A program made the translations under genes and the position numbers. A model generated the notes under the pieces. The model saw only the letters and a list, made by a program, of their open reading frames with translations, was not told where the DNA came from and did no database searches. From CAVUCH01 sp963739995 (GTDB taxonomy: Bacteria > Acidobacteriota > Vicinamibacteria > Vicinamibacterales > JAENWD01): a stretch of 64,000 nucleotides of DNA. The DNA lies in contig CAVUCH010000005.1 of assembly GCA_963739995.1 (NCBI GenBank), positions 62,001 through 126,000 of the forward strand, read 5' to 3'. Positions 52,705 to 61,417 of the stretch are shown here, piece by piece (position 1 is the first letter of the stretch; each line of letters starts with the position of its first letter).

Positions 52705-53526
52705 TTGGCCCGCGATACCAACTTCTACTACTCGTTTCTCGTTCTCCCCGCGGTCAAGCGCGAGGCCATCGTCGCGGTGTGGGACTTCTGCCGCGCCGTC
52801 GACGATGCGGTGGACGAACCCGGAGGGGCAGACCCACAGTCGGCCCTGGAGGGCTGGCGCGCGGAGATCGGCCGGTGCTTCGGTGGCGCCCCGCAGACCC
52901 CGCAAGGCAGAAGCCTCCAGCCGTTCACCGAGAGATTCCGGCTGCCGCGCCGTTCGTTCGAGGACCTCGTGGATGGTGTCGAGATGGACCTCCGGATCGC
53001 GAGGTACGACACCTTCGATGCGCTCCACGAATATTGCTGGCGCGTGGCGTCCACCGTCGGGCTGATTTGCATCGAAATATTCGGGTATACGCGGCCCGAA
53101 TCCCGCGAGTACGCCGTGAACCTCGGGATCGCCTTGCAGCTGACGAACATCATCCGGGACGTGGGGGTCGATCTCGAGCGAGGCCGCGTGTACCTGCCAG
53201 CGGAGGACCTGCGCCGCTTCGATGTGACCGAGTCGGATCTGCGCGCCGGACGGGTAACCGAGGGCGTCAGGCGTCTCCTCGCCTACCAGTGCAGCCGCGC
53301 GCGCGGATACTACACGCGAGCCCATGCACTGCTGCCCCCCGAAGACAGACGGTCGCTGGTTGCCGCCGAGATCATGCGGGGCATCTACCAGAGCGTCCTG
53401 GATCGGATCGAGCGCGCGGACTACGACGTGTTCGGCGAGCCGATCCGCGTGCCACGGCCCCGCCGCGCCGCGATTGCGGCATCGATCTGGGCGCGGTCGC
53501 TCGCAGGATTGCGTGCCGGCGCCTGA
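52705..53526 (+). CDS. hpnD: Presqualene diphosphate synthase HpnD
   Basis: Joins two farnesyl diphosphates into presqualene diphosphate. 273 residues: NFYYSFLVLPAVKREAIVAV, FCRAVDDAVDEPGG with the first aspartate motif, YDTFDALHEYCWRVASTVGL, ALQLTNIIRDVGVDLERGRV with the second aspartate motif. TTG start at 52705 with AGGAG upstream. Its end overlaps the hpnE start by 14 bases. Confidence 0.95.
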   Translation: MARDTNFYYSFLVLPAVKREAIVAVWDFCRAVDDAVDEPGGADPQSALEGWRAEIGRCFGGAPQTPQGRSLQPFTERFRLPRRSFEDLVDGVEMDLRIARYDTFDALHEYCWRVASTVGLICIEIFGYTRPESREYAVNLGIALQLTNIIRDVGVDLERGRVYLPAEDLRRFDVTESDLRAGRVTEGVRRLLAYQCSRARGYYTRAHALLPPEDRRSLVAAEIMRGIYQSVLDRIERADYDVFGEPIRVPRPRRAAIAASIWARSLAGLRAGA

Positions 53527-54895
53527 CGTCGTCGTCGTCGGAGGAGGCTTCGCGGGGCTGAGTGCGGCGGTCGACCTCGCGGGACGCGGTGCGCGCGTCC
53601 TGGTACTCGAAGCCAGACCGTGTCTGGGGGGACGCGCTTCCGCATTCACCGATCCTGAGACGGGCGACGTCGTGGATAACGGACAGCACGCGCTGTTCGG
53701 CTGCTATCACGAGACATTCAGATTTCTGCGGATCATCGGCACCGGACACCTGGTGCAGCTCGACAACCAGCTCGAGATCGAGATCATCGACCGACGCGGC
53801 CGGCACTCACGCCTGCGATCGATGAACATGCCACCCCCTTTGCACCTGATCGCCGGCCTGCTGCGCTGGACCGCGCTCTCCTGGCGCGATCGCGCCGCTG
53901 CCCTCGCGATTGGACCAGTGCTCTCCCGCGCGGCGCGGCGGCACAGCCGGGGTGAGCCAATCGACGATCAGCAGCAGCACGAGACCGTCGCCGCGTGGCT
54001 GCGCCGGCACGGGCAGACTGAGGCGCTCTGCGAGCTGCTCTGGGAACCGCTGGCGGTCGCGGCACTGAACCAGCAGATGGATGTGGCGGCGGCTGCGCCG
54101 TTCGTCCGCGTGCTCGCGCAGATGTTCGGCGGATCGCGCCAGGATGCCGCGATCGGCTTGCCGCGGGTCCCGCTCGATGCCTTGTATGCCACGCCGGCGG
54201 CGCGATGGCTCACCGAGCGCGGCCACGAAGTGCGGACCGGCGCGGTCGCACGCATCGTATGCGCCGGTGAGGCCGTGTCACACGTCGATGTGCGGGGCGA
54301 GCGGATCGAGGCCGGGGTGGTGGTCTGTGCCGTTCCGTGGCACGCCCTGGAGCGGACCCTCGATCGAGCGCCTGCCCGCATGGCGCAGACGATTGCAGCG
54401 GCCACGGCAACGAGCTCGTCGCCGATTGTGACGGTCAACCTGTGGCTCGATCGCGCGGTGACCGACGTGCCATTCGTGGGGCTCCCGGGGCGCACGATGC
54501 AGTGGATCTTCGACAAGCGGCAGGCGTTCGCGGAAAGGGCCTCGCACTTGTCGCTGGTCTCCAGCGGCGCCGCGGCCATCGTGGCCAGGAGCAACCGCGA
54601 GCTGATCGACCTTGCTGTCGATGAAGTGCGCGACGCACTGGCGCCGGCGCGAGAGGCTGCCGTAATCCGCGCCGTGGTGGTCAGGGAGAAGCGCGCCACG
54701 TTCTCACTCGCGCCCGGAGAGCCGCGACGACCGCAGACGGTGACGCCCGTGAAGGGTCTCTTTCTCGCCGGGGACTGGATAGATACGGGCCTGCCTGCCA
54801 CGATCGAGAGCGCCGTCGTCAGCGGCCATCGGGCCGGTGCGGCCGCAGCTGCGCTCGTGGACCTGCGGCGGGCTGAACGAGGGTCTCAGGGCTGA
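53513..54895 (+). CDS. hpnE: Hydroxysqualene dehydroxylase HpnE
   Basis: FAD amine-oxidase-like enzyme reducing hydroxysqualene to squalene. 460 residues from the GTG at 53513: FAD motif DVVVVGGGFAGLSAAVDLAG, VLEARPCLGGRASAF, DNGQHALFGCYHETFRFL and the C-terminal GLFLAGDWIDTGLPATIESA. Together with HpnC and HpnD it makes squalene for hopanoids; the cyclase is not in the window. The last codons enter a short hairpin-like repeat (GGGCTGAAGCCC at 54890). Confidence 0.94.
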   Translation: MPAPDVVVVGGGFAGLSAAVDLAGRGARVLVLEARPCLGGRASAFTDPETGDVVDNGQHALFGCYHETFRFLRIIGTGHLVQLDNQLEIEIIDRRGRHSRLRSMNMPPPLHLIAGLLRWTALSWRDRAAALAIGPVLSRAARRHSRGEPIDDQQQHETVAAWLRRHGQTEALCELLWEPLAVAALNQQMDVAAAAPFVRVLAQMFGGSRQDAAIGLPRVPLDALYATPAARWLTERGHEVRTGAVARIVCAGEAVSHVDVRGERIEAGVVVCAVPWHALERTLDRAPARMAQTIAAATATSSSPIVTVNLWLDRAVTDVPFVGLPGRTMQWIFDKRQAFAERASHLSLVSSGAAAIVARSNRELIDLAVDEVRDALAPAREAAVIRAVVVREKRATFSLAPGEPRRPQTVTPVKGLFLAGDWIDTGLPATIESAVVSGHRAGAAAAALVDLRRAERGSQG

Positions 54896-55087
54896 AGCCC
54901 TGCCCGCATGCACTCGCGTCGGCGCCGCGTGTACGCCGTGTGGGGCAGTGCTACAGCGCTCCTCACGCAGCTCGGTCCGCTGTCATTGCGTGAGCTGATT
55001 CGGCGGGCCCACACCGAAGCGCTGCGAGGCCATGCGCCCGGTACTCTGTTTGGGCTGAAGGGTTTCGGAGCCGCCAGACGGCGCTGC

Positions 55088-56263
55088 TCAGGCCCCGCGC
55101 GCGATTCCCTCGCGAACGAGTCCTCGCATCACCAGGCGGGCCGACGTGCGTGCCGAGACCGTGAACGCGAAGAACGGACCGAAGTCCCTGGTTGCAAGAA
55201 GGCTGGTGACGAACAGCCCTCGAACCGTGGTCTGCAGCGTGTCATCGAGCAGCGGGTGGCCGTTGTCGCACGCCACGAGCGGAAGGAGATTGCCGCGGGC
55301 GAGGAATGGCACGCGGCCCAGGTCGGCCTTGTAACCGGTAGCCAAGAGGATCTGGTCGACTGCCAAGGCCGTACCGTTGTCGAAATCAACCATGACGGCG
55401 CCGTCCGGACCCTCGCTGCTGGAGACGACCTCGGTGCGCGGCCAGACGGTAATTGCCTTCGCTGCGCATCGAGCCTCCAGCCACGGCTCTACCTTCAGGC
55501 GCCCCTCGCACCAGAGCCTGTAATCCAGGATCTCCCGATCGGCCGCGGGCAGGCTCCGGTACCAACCGGGCTCGTGCTCGAAGCGTTCGACGAGCGGTCC
55601 GACCCACGACCACTCGGCCTCGGCAAAGCGCGGACTGTCGTGGCGGTGCACCACGTGCACGGAGGCCGCCCCCGCCTCGTTGAGCAGTGCCGCCCACTCG
55701 AACGCGCTTTGGCGGCCTCCAAGCACCAGGCACCGTCGTCCTCGCAAGCCCTCGAGATTCACCAGATCGCACGTGTGCGCCCAGCGTCCTGCCGGGAGGC
55801 CGCTCACGAGATCCGGTGGCACGTGCGCGAAGAACCGGAACCCCACCGCGAGCAGGACTGCCTGCGCGGTCACGACCTCTCCACTCGCCATGTCGGCCCT
55901 GAACCGTGCACGCGTTCCGTCAGCGCAATGCAATGCCGTGACGCGATCGTCGACCGGCTGCAGACCCTTCTCCGTTTGCAGCCAGTCAGCGTACTGCAGG
56001 TACCGCCGCAGTGACAGCGGCTCCGCGTCTTTACGCGTCAGGCCTTGCGTGCCGAGGAACTGCTCTATCGTGCAGACGCCCGCCGGATCGAGATGCCAGT
56101 CGGCCGCAGAGCGCAGATACATGCCCGCGGGCATGTGTTCACGCCAGAACGCCATCGGGCTGCCGACCATCATGTGGTCGATTGCGCAATCGCGAGCGAG
56201 CGACGCCGCGGCAATACCGAACGGCCCCGCCCCGACGATCAGAAGGTTGGTGTGGATGTCCAC
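55088..56263 (-). CDS. FAD-dependent oxidoreductase, monooxygenase-like
   Basis: 391 residues from the GTG at 56263. FAD motif NLLIVGAGPFGIAAASLARD, MAFWREHMPAGMYLRSAADW, NADP-type motif RGRRCLVLGGRQSAFEWAAL, and ILLATGYKADLGRVPFL near the end. It resembles the lysine/ornithine N-hydroxylase and flavin-monooxygenase-like oxidoreductases, without a clear substrate. It lies 13 bases after the DenD-like gene and is probably cotranscribed with it. Confidence 0.85.
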   Translation of the reverse strand: MDIHTNLLIVGAGPFGIAAASLARDCAIDHMMVGSPMAFWREHMPAGMYLRSAADWHLDPAGVCTIEQFLGTQGLTRKDAEPLSLRRYLQYADWLQTEKGLQPVDDRVTALHCADGTRARFRADMASGEVVTAQAVLLAVGFRFFAHVPPDLVSGLPAGRWAHTCDLVNLEGLRGRRCLVLGGRQSAFEWAALLNEAGAASVHVVHRHDSPRFAEAEWSWVGPLVERFEHEPGWYRSLPAADREILDYRLWCEGRLKVEPWLEARCAAKAITVWPRTEVVSSSEGPDGAVMVDFDNGTALAVDQILLATGYKADLGRVPFLARGNLLPLVACDNGHPLLDDTLQTTVRGLFVTSLLATRDFGPFFAFTVSARTSARLVMRGLVREGIARGA

Positions 56264-56276
56264 GCGGCGTGTCTGC

Positions 56277-57227
56277 TCATCCCCGCTGCCTGGAGATGTA
56301 CTGACCGACGAGCTCGTCGACACCGCTGTCGGCGATGAATCCGAGGCCGATCGCGCGGCTTGCGTCCAGCGCGCCCGGCCAGGTGCAGACGACGCGCTCG
56401 ACGCGCTCGTCGATCTCGGGGCGCACACGGGCGCGCGCTTCCCGACCCCCGAGTCGCTCGAGGCTGTCGAGCATCTCGCCAGCGGTCACCGAGAGCCCGG
56501 GCAGATTCAGCACTCGCCGGCCTTCGAGGGCCGCTGCGGGCACGCGGGCCGCGTGAACCAGATTGCTGGTGACAGTTCCAGGCGAACTGATCCAGAGACG
56601 CGTTTCCAGAGGCACCGGGCACACGGTGTCTATCCCGGCGAGAGGCTCCCGGACGATACCGCTGACGAAGGACGACAGGGCGGAGTTCGGCTTGCCCGGC
56701 CTGATGGCGACAGTCGCCACCCGGCAAGCGATGCCGTCGATGTACCCGCGGCGCGAGTACTCGCTGACGAGCAGTTCGCCTATCGCCTTTTCCGTGCCAT
56801 ACGACGACTGCGGCCTCACGACGGCGTCCTCTGGAACGGTCGCGGGCAGCTCGCCGCCGAACACCGCGACGGTGCTCGCGAAGATCACACGTGGAGGGCG
56901 GGAGAACCGGCGGCATGCCTCGATCAGGGTCCTCGTAGCATCCACGTTGACCTGCATGCCGATGTCGAACTCGGCTTCCGACTGGCCGCTCAGGATCGCC
57001 GCAAGGTGATACACCACGTCGAACTCGGGGTCGGCAATCGAGTGCACGAAGTCGACCTCCGCAATCGTTCCCTGCCGGTGCGCCAGACGCCGGTCGTCAA
57101 TCGGGCACCGGGTGACGTCCGCGGCGACGATGCGCGAAATATGGGGCAGGCCGGCGGGCTCGGCGAGCAAGGCCTCGATAAGGCGGCGTCCGAGGAAACC
57201 GGCTGCGCCGGTGACTAGAATCTGCAT
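56277..57227 (-). CDS. denD: Extended SDR, D-erythronate dehydrogenase (DenD)-like
   Basis: 316-residue NAD-dependent dehydrogenase: ILVTGAAGFLGRRLIEALLA, DVVYHLAAILSGQSEAEFDI, ASTVAVFGGEL, catalytic SSYGTEKAIGELLVSEYSRR, ATVAIRPGKPNSALSSFVSG and PLETRLWISSPGTVTSNLVH. The REPLAG and LNLPGLSVTAGEM stretches match DenD proteins, which oxidise D-erythronate to 2-keto form. The rest of the erythronate pathway is not seen here, so the substrate assignment is moderate. Operon with the FAD oxidoreductase. Confidence 0.8.
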   Translation of the reverse strand: MQILVTGAAGFLGRRLIEALLAEPAGLPHISRIVAADVTRCPIDDRRLAHRQGTIAEVDFVHSIADPEFDVVYHLAAILSGQSEAEFDIGMQVNVDATRTLIEACRRFSRPPRVIFASTVAVFGGELPATVPEDAVVRPQSSYGTEKAIGELLVSEYSRRGYIDGIACRVATVAIRPGKPNSALSSFVSGIVREPLAGIDTVCPVPLETRLWISSPGTVTSNLVHAARVPAAALEGRRVLNLPGLSVTAGEMLDSLERLGGREARARVRPEIDERVERVVCTWPGALDASRAIGLGFIADSGVDELVGQYISRQRG

Positions 57228-57383
57228 TGGAGAACGGTTCCTGGGCTTGGCGCTTGAGGCACCCGCTTCGAGTCCGGGCGCGGTCGAGGCGAACCGCTGT
57301 AGTCGCTTTCAGCGCAGGCGGAGCCCGCATGCGCAGCGCGTAAGCCTGTCCCTGTCCCGCTGCGCCATGTTACCGTTCGCGGC

Positions 57384-58142
57384 GTGGACACACCAACCCG
57401 GGTTGCGCTCATAACCGGGGCGGGCAGCGGGATCGGCCGGGCTGTCGCTCTGGGACTGCTCGCTGAAGGCTATGCCGTCGCGCTCGCCGGCCGCCGGGCG
57501 GATCGACTCGAGGACACGCTGCGCGAGGCGGCGCCGCACGGCACGCGGGCGATTGCCGTGCCGGCGGACGTGACGGACGCAGACTCCGTGCGGCAGCTGT
57601 TCGACCGGGTGCGCGCGGAGTTTGGGCGCCTCGACGTGCTCTTCAACAACGCGGGCGTGAGCGCTCCGGGGCTTCCACTCGAAGACATCACGGTCCAGCA
57701 GTGGCAATCAGTCGTAGATGTGAACCTGACCGGTGCGTTCCTCTGCACGCAGCAGGCCTTTCGCATGATGAAGGCGCAGCAGCCGCGGGGCGGCCGCATC
57801 ATCAACAACGGCTCGATCTCCGCCCACGTGCCGCGTCCCAACTCCGCGCCGTACACCGCGACGAAGCACGCCATCACCGGCCTCACGAAGTCCACGGCGC
57901 TCGATGGCCGGGCGTTCGACATCGCCTGCGGACAGATTGATATCGGAAACGCGGAGACCGAGATGACCAGGCGGTTCTCCGCCGGGGTGCTTCAGGCAAA
58001 CGGCGAAGTGGCTGCAGAGCCCCTGCTCGACATCTCGCACGTCGTCCGCGCGGTGCTCTACATGTCGAACCTCCCGCTGGACGCCAACGTGCCCTTCATC
58101 ACCGTGATGGCCACGAAGATGCCGTTCATCGGCCGGGGATAG
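57384..58142 (+). CDS. Short-chain dehydrogenase/reductase
   Basis: 252 residues from a GTG at 57384. VALITGAGSGIGRAVALGLL, VPADVTDADSVRQLFDRV, LDVLFNNAGVSAPGLPLEDI, Ser in INNGSISAHVPRPNSAPYT and YTATKHAITGLTKSTALDG with Tyr and Lys. It ends just before a repeat cluster. Substrate unknown. Confidence 0.9.
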   Translation: MDTPTRVALITGAGSGIGRAVALGLLAEGYAVALAGRRADRLEDTLREAAPHGTRAIAVPADVTDADSVRQLFDRVRAEFGRLDVLFNNAGVSAPGLPLEDITVQQWQSVVDVNLTGAFLCTQQAFRMMKAQQPRGGRIINNGSISAHVPRPNSAPYTATKHAITGLTKSTALDGRAFDIACGQIDIGNAETEMTRRFSAGVLQANGEVAAEPLLDISHVVRAVLYMSNLPLDANVPFITVMATKMPFIGRG

Positions 58143-58157
58143 GATGCGACCACCGGA

Positions 58158-58265
58158 TGTGGAGCCGGGACTTGAATCGCGGCCGGGTTCGCCAGCACTG
58201 AAGTGCCGGCGCCACACTGAAGAGCGTGCCACGACGGATGTGGAGCCGGCCACTAGTCCCGGCGG
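58158..58265. repeat. Cluster of three REP-like units in mixed orientation
   Basis: Unit 1 at 58158-58182 reads TGTGGAGCCGGGACTTGAAT, unit 2 at 58193-58216 is reversed (CACTGAAGTGCCGGCGCCAC), and unit 3 at 58239-58265 reads TGTGGAGCCGGCCACTAGTC. Units 1 and 2 form an inverted pair with the opposite facing from that in hpnC. The GNAT stop codon lies in unit 3. Confidence 0.75.
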
Positions 58266-58771
58266 TCAGCGCTCCCGTAGTCAACCTCCGTTCGATACAC
58301 CCGCATGCCGCGCGCGAGGTAGTTGGCCAGCGCCTGCGGGTGATCGAGGGAGCAGGTATGCACCCAGGCGCGCGTGGCGCCGAGGTCGAAGGCCCGCTCG
58401 ACGGCCTTTGTCAGCAGCGCGCCGCCAAGCCCTCCCCCGATGAAGTCGGGGAGCAGTCCGAAGTACACGATCTCGACGTCGTGCGCCTGTCGCTCGAGCT
58501 CGAAGTATCCGGCAGGCGTGCCGCGCACATAGGCGACCCAGGTCTCGAGCTCCGGGCTATCGACGTACGCCCGCCACCGTGCCGCGTCCCACTGGAGCCG
58601 ATCGTTCCACGCCCATGACTGGCCGACTGCCACATACAGGAACCGATTCAACGCCGGTGTTGGCACTTCCACGCGAACGATGGTGAACGGGACCCGCGGT
58701 GCGCGCCCGGCCCGGAGATCGGCGCGGGCCGTGATCTCGAGGTAGGTGGTCGTGACGATCTGGCCCGTCAT
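58253..58771 (-). CDS. GNAT family N-acetyltransferase
   Basis: 172 residues. The acetyl-CoA-binding region is LLPDFIGGGLGGALLTKAVE, preceded by AGYFELERQAHDVEIVYFG. It transfers an acetyl group to an unknown amine. The ATG at 58771 overlaps the upstream gene's stop as ATGA. Its last residues, ADRRD, come from a REP-like unit. Confidence 0.88.
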   Translation of the reverse strand: MTGQIVTTTYLEITARADLRAGRAPRVPFTIVRVEVPTPALNRFLYVAVGQSWAWNDRLQWDAARWRAYVDSPELETWVAYVRGTPAGYFELERQAHDVEIVYFGLLPDFIGGGLGGALLTKAVERAFDLGATRAWVHTCSLDHPQALANYLARGMRVYRTEVDYGSADRRD

Positions 58772-59070
58772 GGGCGCGGGCCTGAGGTCTCCATTGTCCA
58801 CAGCTTGACCGTCATGTCCTCAAGCGCGCGCTCGAGGCGGCCGTCTTCCACGCGCCAGAGCCTGACCGCATGATCGTAGCCGCCGCTTGCGATGTGCTGC
58901 CCATCCGGGCTGAATGCGACCGACGTGACTCCGCCCGGGTGCTGCACGCTCTGGAAAGGTCCCCAGTTGGACACGCGCCAGAGCTGCACTGTGCCCGCTG
59001 CGGTACTCGTCGCGAGCAGCTGCGATGTGGAGTTGCATGCACCCGTCAGCGCGCAGATGACCGCCACCAT
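58768..59070 (-). pseudogene. Remnant of a WD40-repeat lipoprotein
   Basis: A 100-residue frame begins MVAVICALTGACNSTSQLLA, a lipoprotein-like signal, and shows two WD repeats (TVQLWRVSNW, then SVAFSPDGQHIASGGYDHAV). The last repeat is truncated and fused directly to another repeat end (RLERALEDMTVKLWTMET). A WD40 propeller needs seven or so repeats, so most of the gene was probably lost by internal deletion. It runs into the GNAT gene with an ATGA overlap. Confidence 0.55.
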
Positions 59071-59156
59071 CCCCGTCGTCCGCGGAATCGGAGTGCTGCG
59101 TCCTGTCACAGGAGCGATACAGTCGATGCTGACGTCCGGTTTCTGATTCCTGACGG

Positions 59157-60059
59157 TCAGCGTTCCACTTCGATGCGGGCGTCCAGCCGCCGGCCCGCAT
59201 CCGCGGCATATTCGCGGCACGCCTGCCGGTCGATGAACGGATCCGGCGTCGGCGCCTCCTCTCGCCGGCGCAGCTTTCCGTCCATGTCGGAAAAACCCGG
59301 ATGCACCGAGAGCAGGACGTCGCAGGGCAGCCGCTCGACCGTCGCAATGCTCCGGCGAAACACCTCGACGACGCTCGGATGTGTCGCATCTCCTGAGAAG
59401 CGGAACCCAGGTGCGGAGACGGGATTCAGGCTGTCCGCATAGACGATGTCCAGACAACGGCCACCTGCACAGGATCGCCAGGTCCAGGTCGTGCTGCCCG
59501 GCGTATGGCCAGGCGTGAGGTGCGCCGTCACGGACAACCGCCCCACGGTAAGCGTCTCGCCATCCGCCACGGCCCGCACCTTGTTCACACGCGGATACAT
59601 GGTGGACTGTCCAGAGGCGTATTGGGGATCGTCGGCGCCAGGGCCGCCGCGTTCGAGCGCACGAGCGCCGGAGCCGCTCGCCGCCACCGTTGCACCGCTG
59701 AGACGCTGGAGGGCGGCAATGCCGCCCGCGTGGTCGTAATGGGCGTGCGAGTTCACGATGAGGCGAATGGCCTCGGTGCGGAATCCGAGCGCCCGGATGT
59801 TCTCGTCGATCAGTGCCGCCGATTGCGGCAGCCCGCCGTCGAGCAGGATGCTCCCTGCGTCGGATGTGACCAGGATGGCCGAGAGTCCTGCTACGCCGAC
59901 ATAATACGTGTTGCCGAACACGCGAAACGGAGCCCGAGGCACGTTCCACTCCGCGCAGGCCTCACACGCGATTGGTGCCTCAGGCTGCAGCGCCGGGGGT
60001 TGCTGTCCGGCGGTCACCAGGGCGCACGCGGCAAAGGCGAGCAGGCGGTGCGCGCTCAT
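59157..60059 (-). CDS. Subclass B3 metallo-beta-lactamase-like protein
   Basis: Exported 300-residue protein with a signal peptide (MSAHRLLAFAACALVTAG). All zinc ligands of the B3 type are in place: IVNSHAHYDHAGG (HxHxDH), LTPGHTPGSTTWTW and LLSVHPGFSDM. The B3 marker DSLNPVSAPGFRF with its active-site Ser is present, and the early VPRAPFRVFGNTYYVGVAGL matches THIN-B/L1-like enzymes. It probably hydrolyses beta-lactams, although environmental B3 relatives may have other roles. Confidence 0.88.
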   Translation of the reverse strand: MSAHRLLAFAACALVTAGQQPPALQPEAPIACEACAEWNVPRAPFRVFGNTYYVGVAGLSAILVTSDAGSILLDGGLPQSAALIDENIRALGFRTEAIRLIVNSHAHYDHAGGIAALQRLSGATVAASGSGARALERGGPGADDPQYASGQSTMYPRVNKVRAVADGETLTVGRLSVTAHLTPGHTPGSTTWTWRSCAGGRCLDIVYADSLNPVSAPGFRFSGDATHPSVVEVFRRSIATVERLPCDVLLSVHPGFSDMDGKLRRREEAPTPDPFIDRQACREYAADAGRRLDARIEVER

Positions 60060-60176
60060 CAGGCCACCCTTTCTGTCAGACTACACGTGATCACGCCCAG
60101 CGGGCCCCGCCCTGAGCCCGAAGCCGGATGGGTCCCCGGCCAGAACGGCCCGGGAGCCTGAAGCCGCCGAGTCGCC

Positions 60177-61367
60177 ATGCGCTCGATTGTCATTCATTAC
60201 CAGGAGATCGCCCTCAAGGGGAAGAACCGCCCGTGGTTCATCAGCCGCCTGGTGCGTCACGTCAAGCTCGCGATGGCGGATCTCGACGTCCGCGAGGTGC
60301 GGTCCATCATGGGGCGGATCGAGGTGGTGCTCGGTCCCGGCGCCACATGGGAGGGCGCCCGCGATCGGCTGCGCTACATCTTCGGCATCGCGAACTTCGC
60401 CGTTGCACGGCGCACGGAGCCGGACCTCGACGTCCTCATCGAGGCGCTGTTGACCGACCTGCGGGGGCGATCGCCAAAGAGCTTTCGCGTGACCGCCCGC
60501 CGCGCCGACAAGCGTTTTCCAATGCCCTCACCCGACATCGAGCGCCTGGTCGGGGCTCGCGTGCAGGCGGCGTTCGGCTGGCCCGTGAACCTCGACAGCC
60601 CCGACCTGAACATCCGCATCGAGTTCGTGACCAGAGACGCGTTCTACTCCTTCAGCAAGGAGCGGGGTCCCGGCGGGCTGCCAGTCGGGGTGAGCGGCCG
60701 TGTCGTGTGCCTCCTGTCTGGCGGCATCGACTCGCCGGTCGCTGCGTGGCGGATGATGCGCCGCGGCTGCTCCGTGTGGCTCGTGCACTTTCACAGCTAT
60801 CCGTTTCATGAGGCCACGTCGCAGGAGAAGGTCCGCGAGATTGCGAAGCTGCTTGCGCGGTACCAACTCCATGTGCGGCTGTTTCAGGTCCCGTTCGGTC
60901 AATTGCAGCGACAGGTCGTCGTTGCCGTACCCCCGGCGCTCCGCGTCATCATCTACCGGCGGCTGATGATGCGCATCGGGGACGCAATTGCCCGGCAGGT
61001 CGGGGCGCGAGCGCTCGTCACGGGCGAGGTGGTGGGACAGGTGGCGTCGCAGACGCTGGAGAACATGGCGGTCATCTCGTCGGCCACCACTCTGCCGATC
61101 CTGCGGCCGCTCGTGGCCATGGACAAGGAAGAGATCACAGCCGAGGCCGTGCGGATCAGAAGCTTCCCGATCTCCATCATTCCGGACCAGGACTGCTGCC
61201 AGCTCTTCACCCCACGGCACCCCGTAACGCGGGCCCGGTCCGCAGAAATCGAGGATGCCGAACGGATGCTCCCGACAGCGGAGATGGTCCGGGACGCTGC
61301 GCGCGCCGCAGTCGTGGAAGACTACGGTTTCCCCGTTGTACAATCGTCCGTTCCGTCGGACGGCTGA
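60177..61367 (+). CDS. thiI: tRNA 4-thiouridine synthetase ThiI, no rhodanese domain
   Basis: Modifies uridine 8 of tRNA and supplies sulfur for thiamine. 396 residues: N-terminal ferredoxin-like and THUMP domains (IVIHYQEIALKGKNRPWFIS, RVTARRADKRFPMPSPDIER), then the PP-loop ATPase (VCLLSGGIDSPVAAWRMMRR) and the Cys motif DQDCCQLFTPRHP. The C-terminal rhodanese domain of some ThiI proteins is absent, so it is probably for tRNA only. Start at 60177 is reliable. Confidence 0.95.
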   Translation: MRSIVIHYQEIALKGKNRPWFISRLVRHVKLAMADLDVREVRSIMGRIEVVLGPGATWEGARDRLRYIFGIANFAVARRTEPDLDVLIEALLTDLRGRSPKSFRVTARRADKRFPMPSPDIERLVGARVQAAFGWPVNLDSPDLNIRIEFVTRDAFYSFSKERGPGGLPVGVSGRVVCLLSGGIDSPVAAWRMMRRGCSVWLVHFHSYPFHEATSQEKVREIAKLLARYQLHVRLFQVPFGQLQRQVVVAVPPALRVIIYRRLMMRIGDAIARQVGARALVTGEVVGQVASQTLENMAVISSATTLPILRPLVAMDKEEITAEAVRIRSFPISIIPDQDCCQLFTPRHPVTRARSAEIEDAERMLPTAEMVRDAARAAVVEDYGFPVVQSSVPSDG

Positions 61368-61417
61368 GCGCCTGGTCAGACGGTATCACGCCATCATCTG
61401 AAGGAGTGCTCGTCATC

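Noticed and set aside
54908..56014. A 368-codon plus-strand frame after hpnE, taken first as another hopanoid gene
   Set aside because: Most of it is antisense to the FAD oxidoreductase. The first 60 codons (54908-55087) are free but show no recognised domain.
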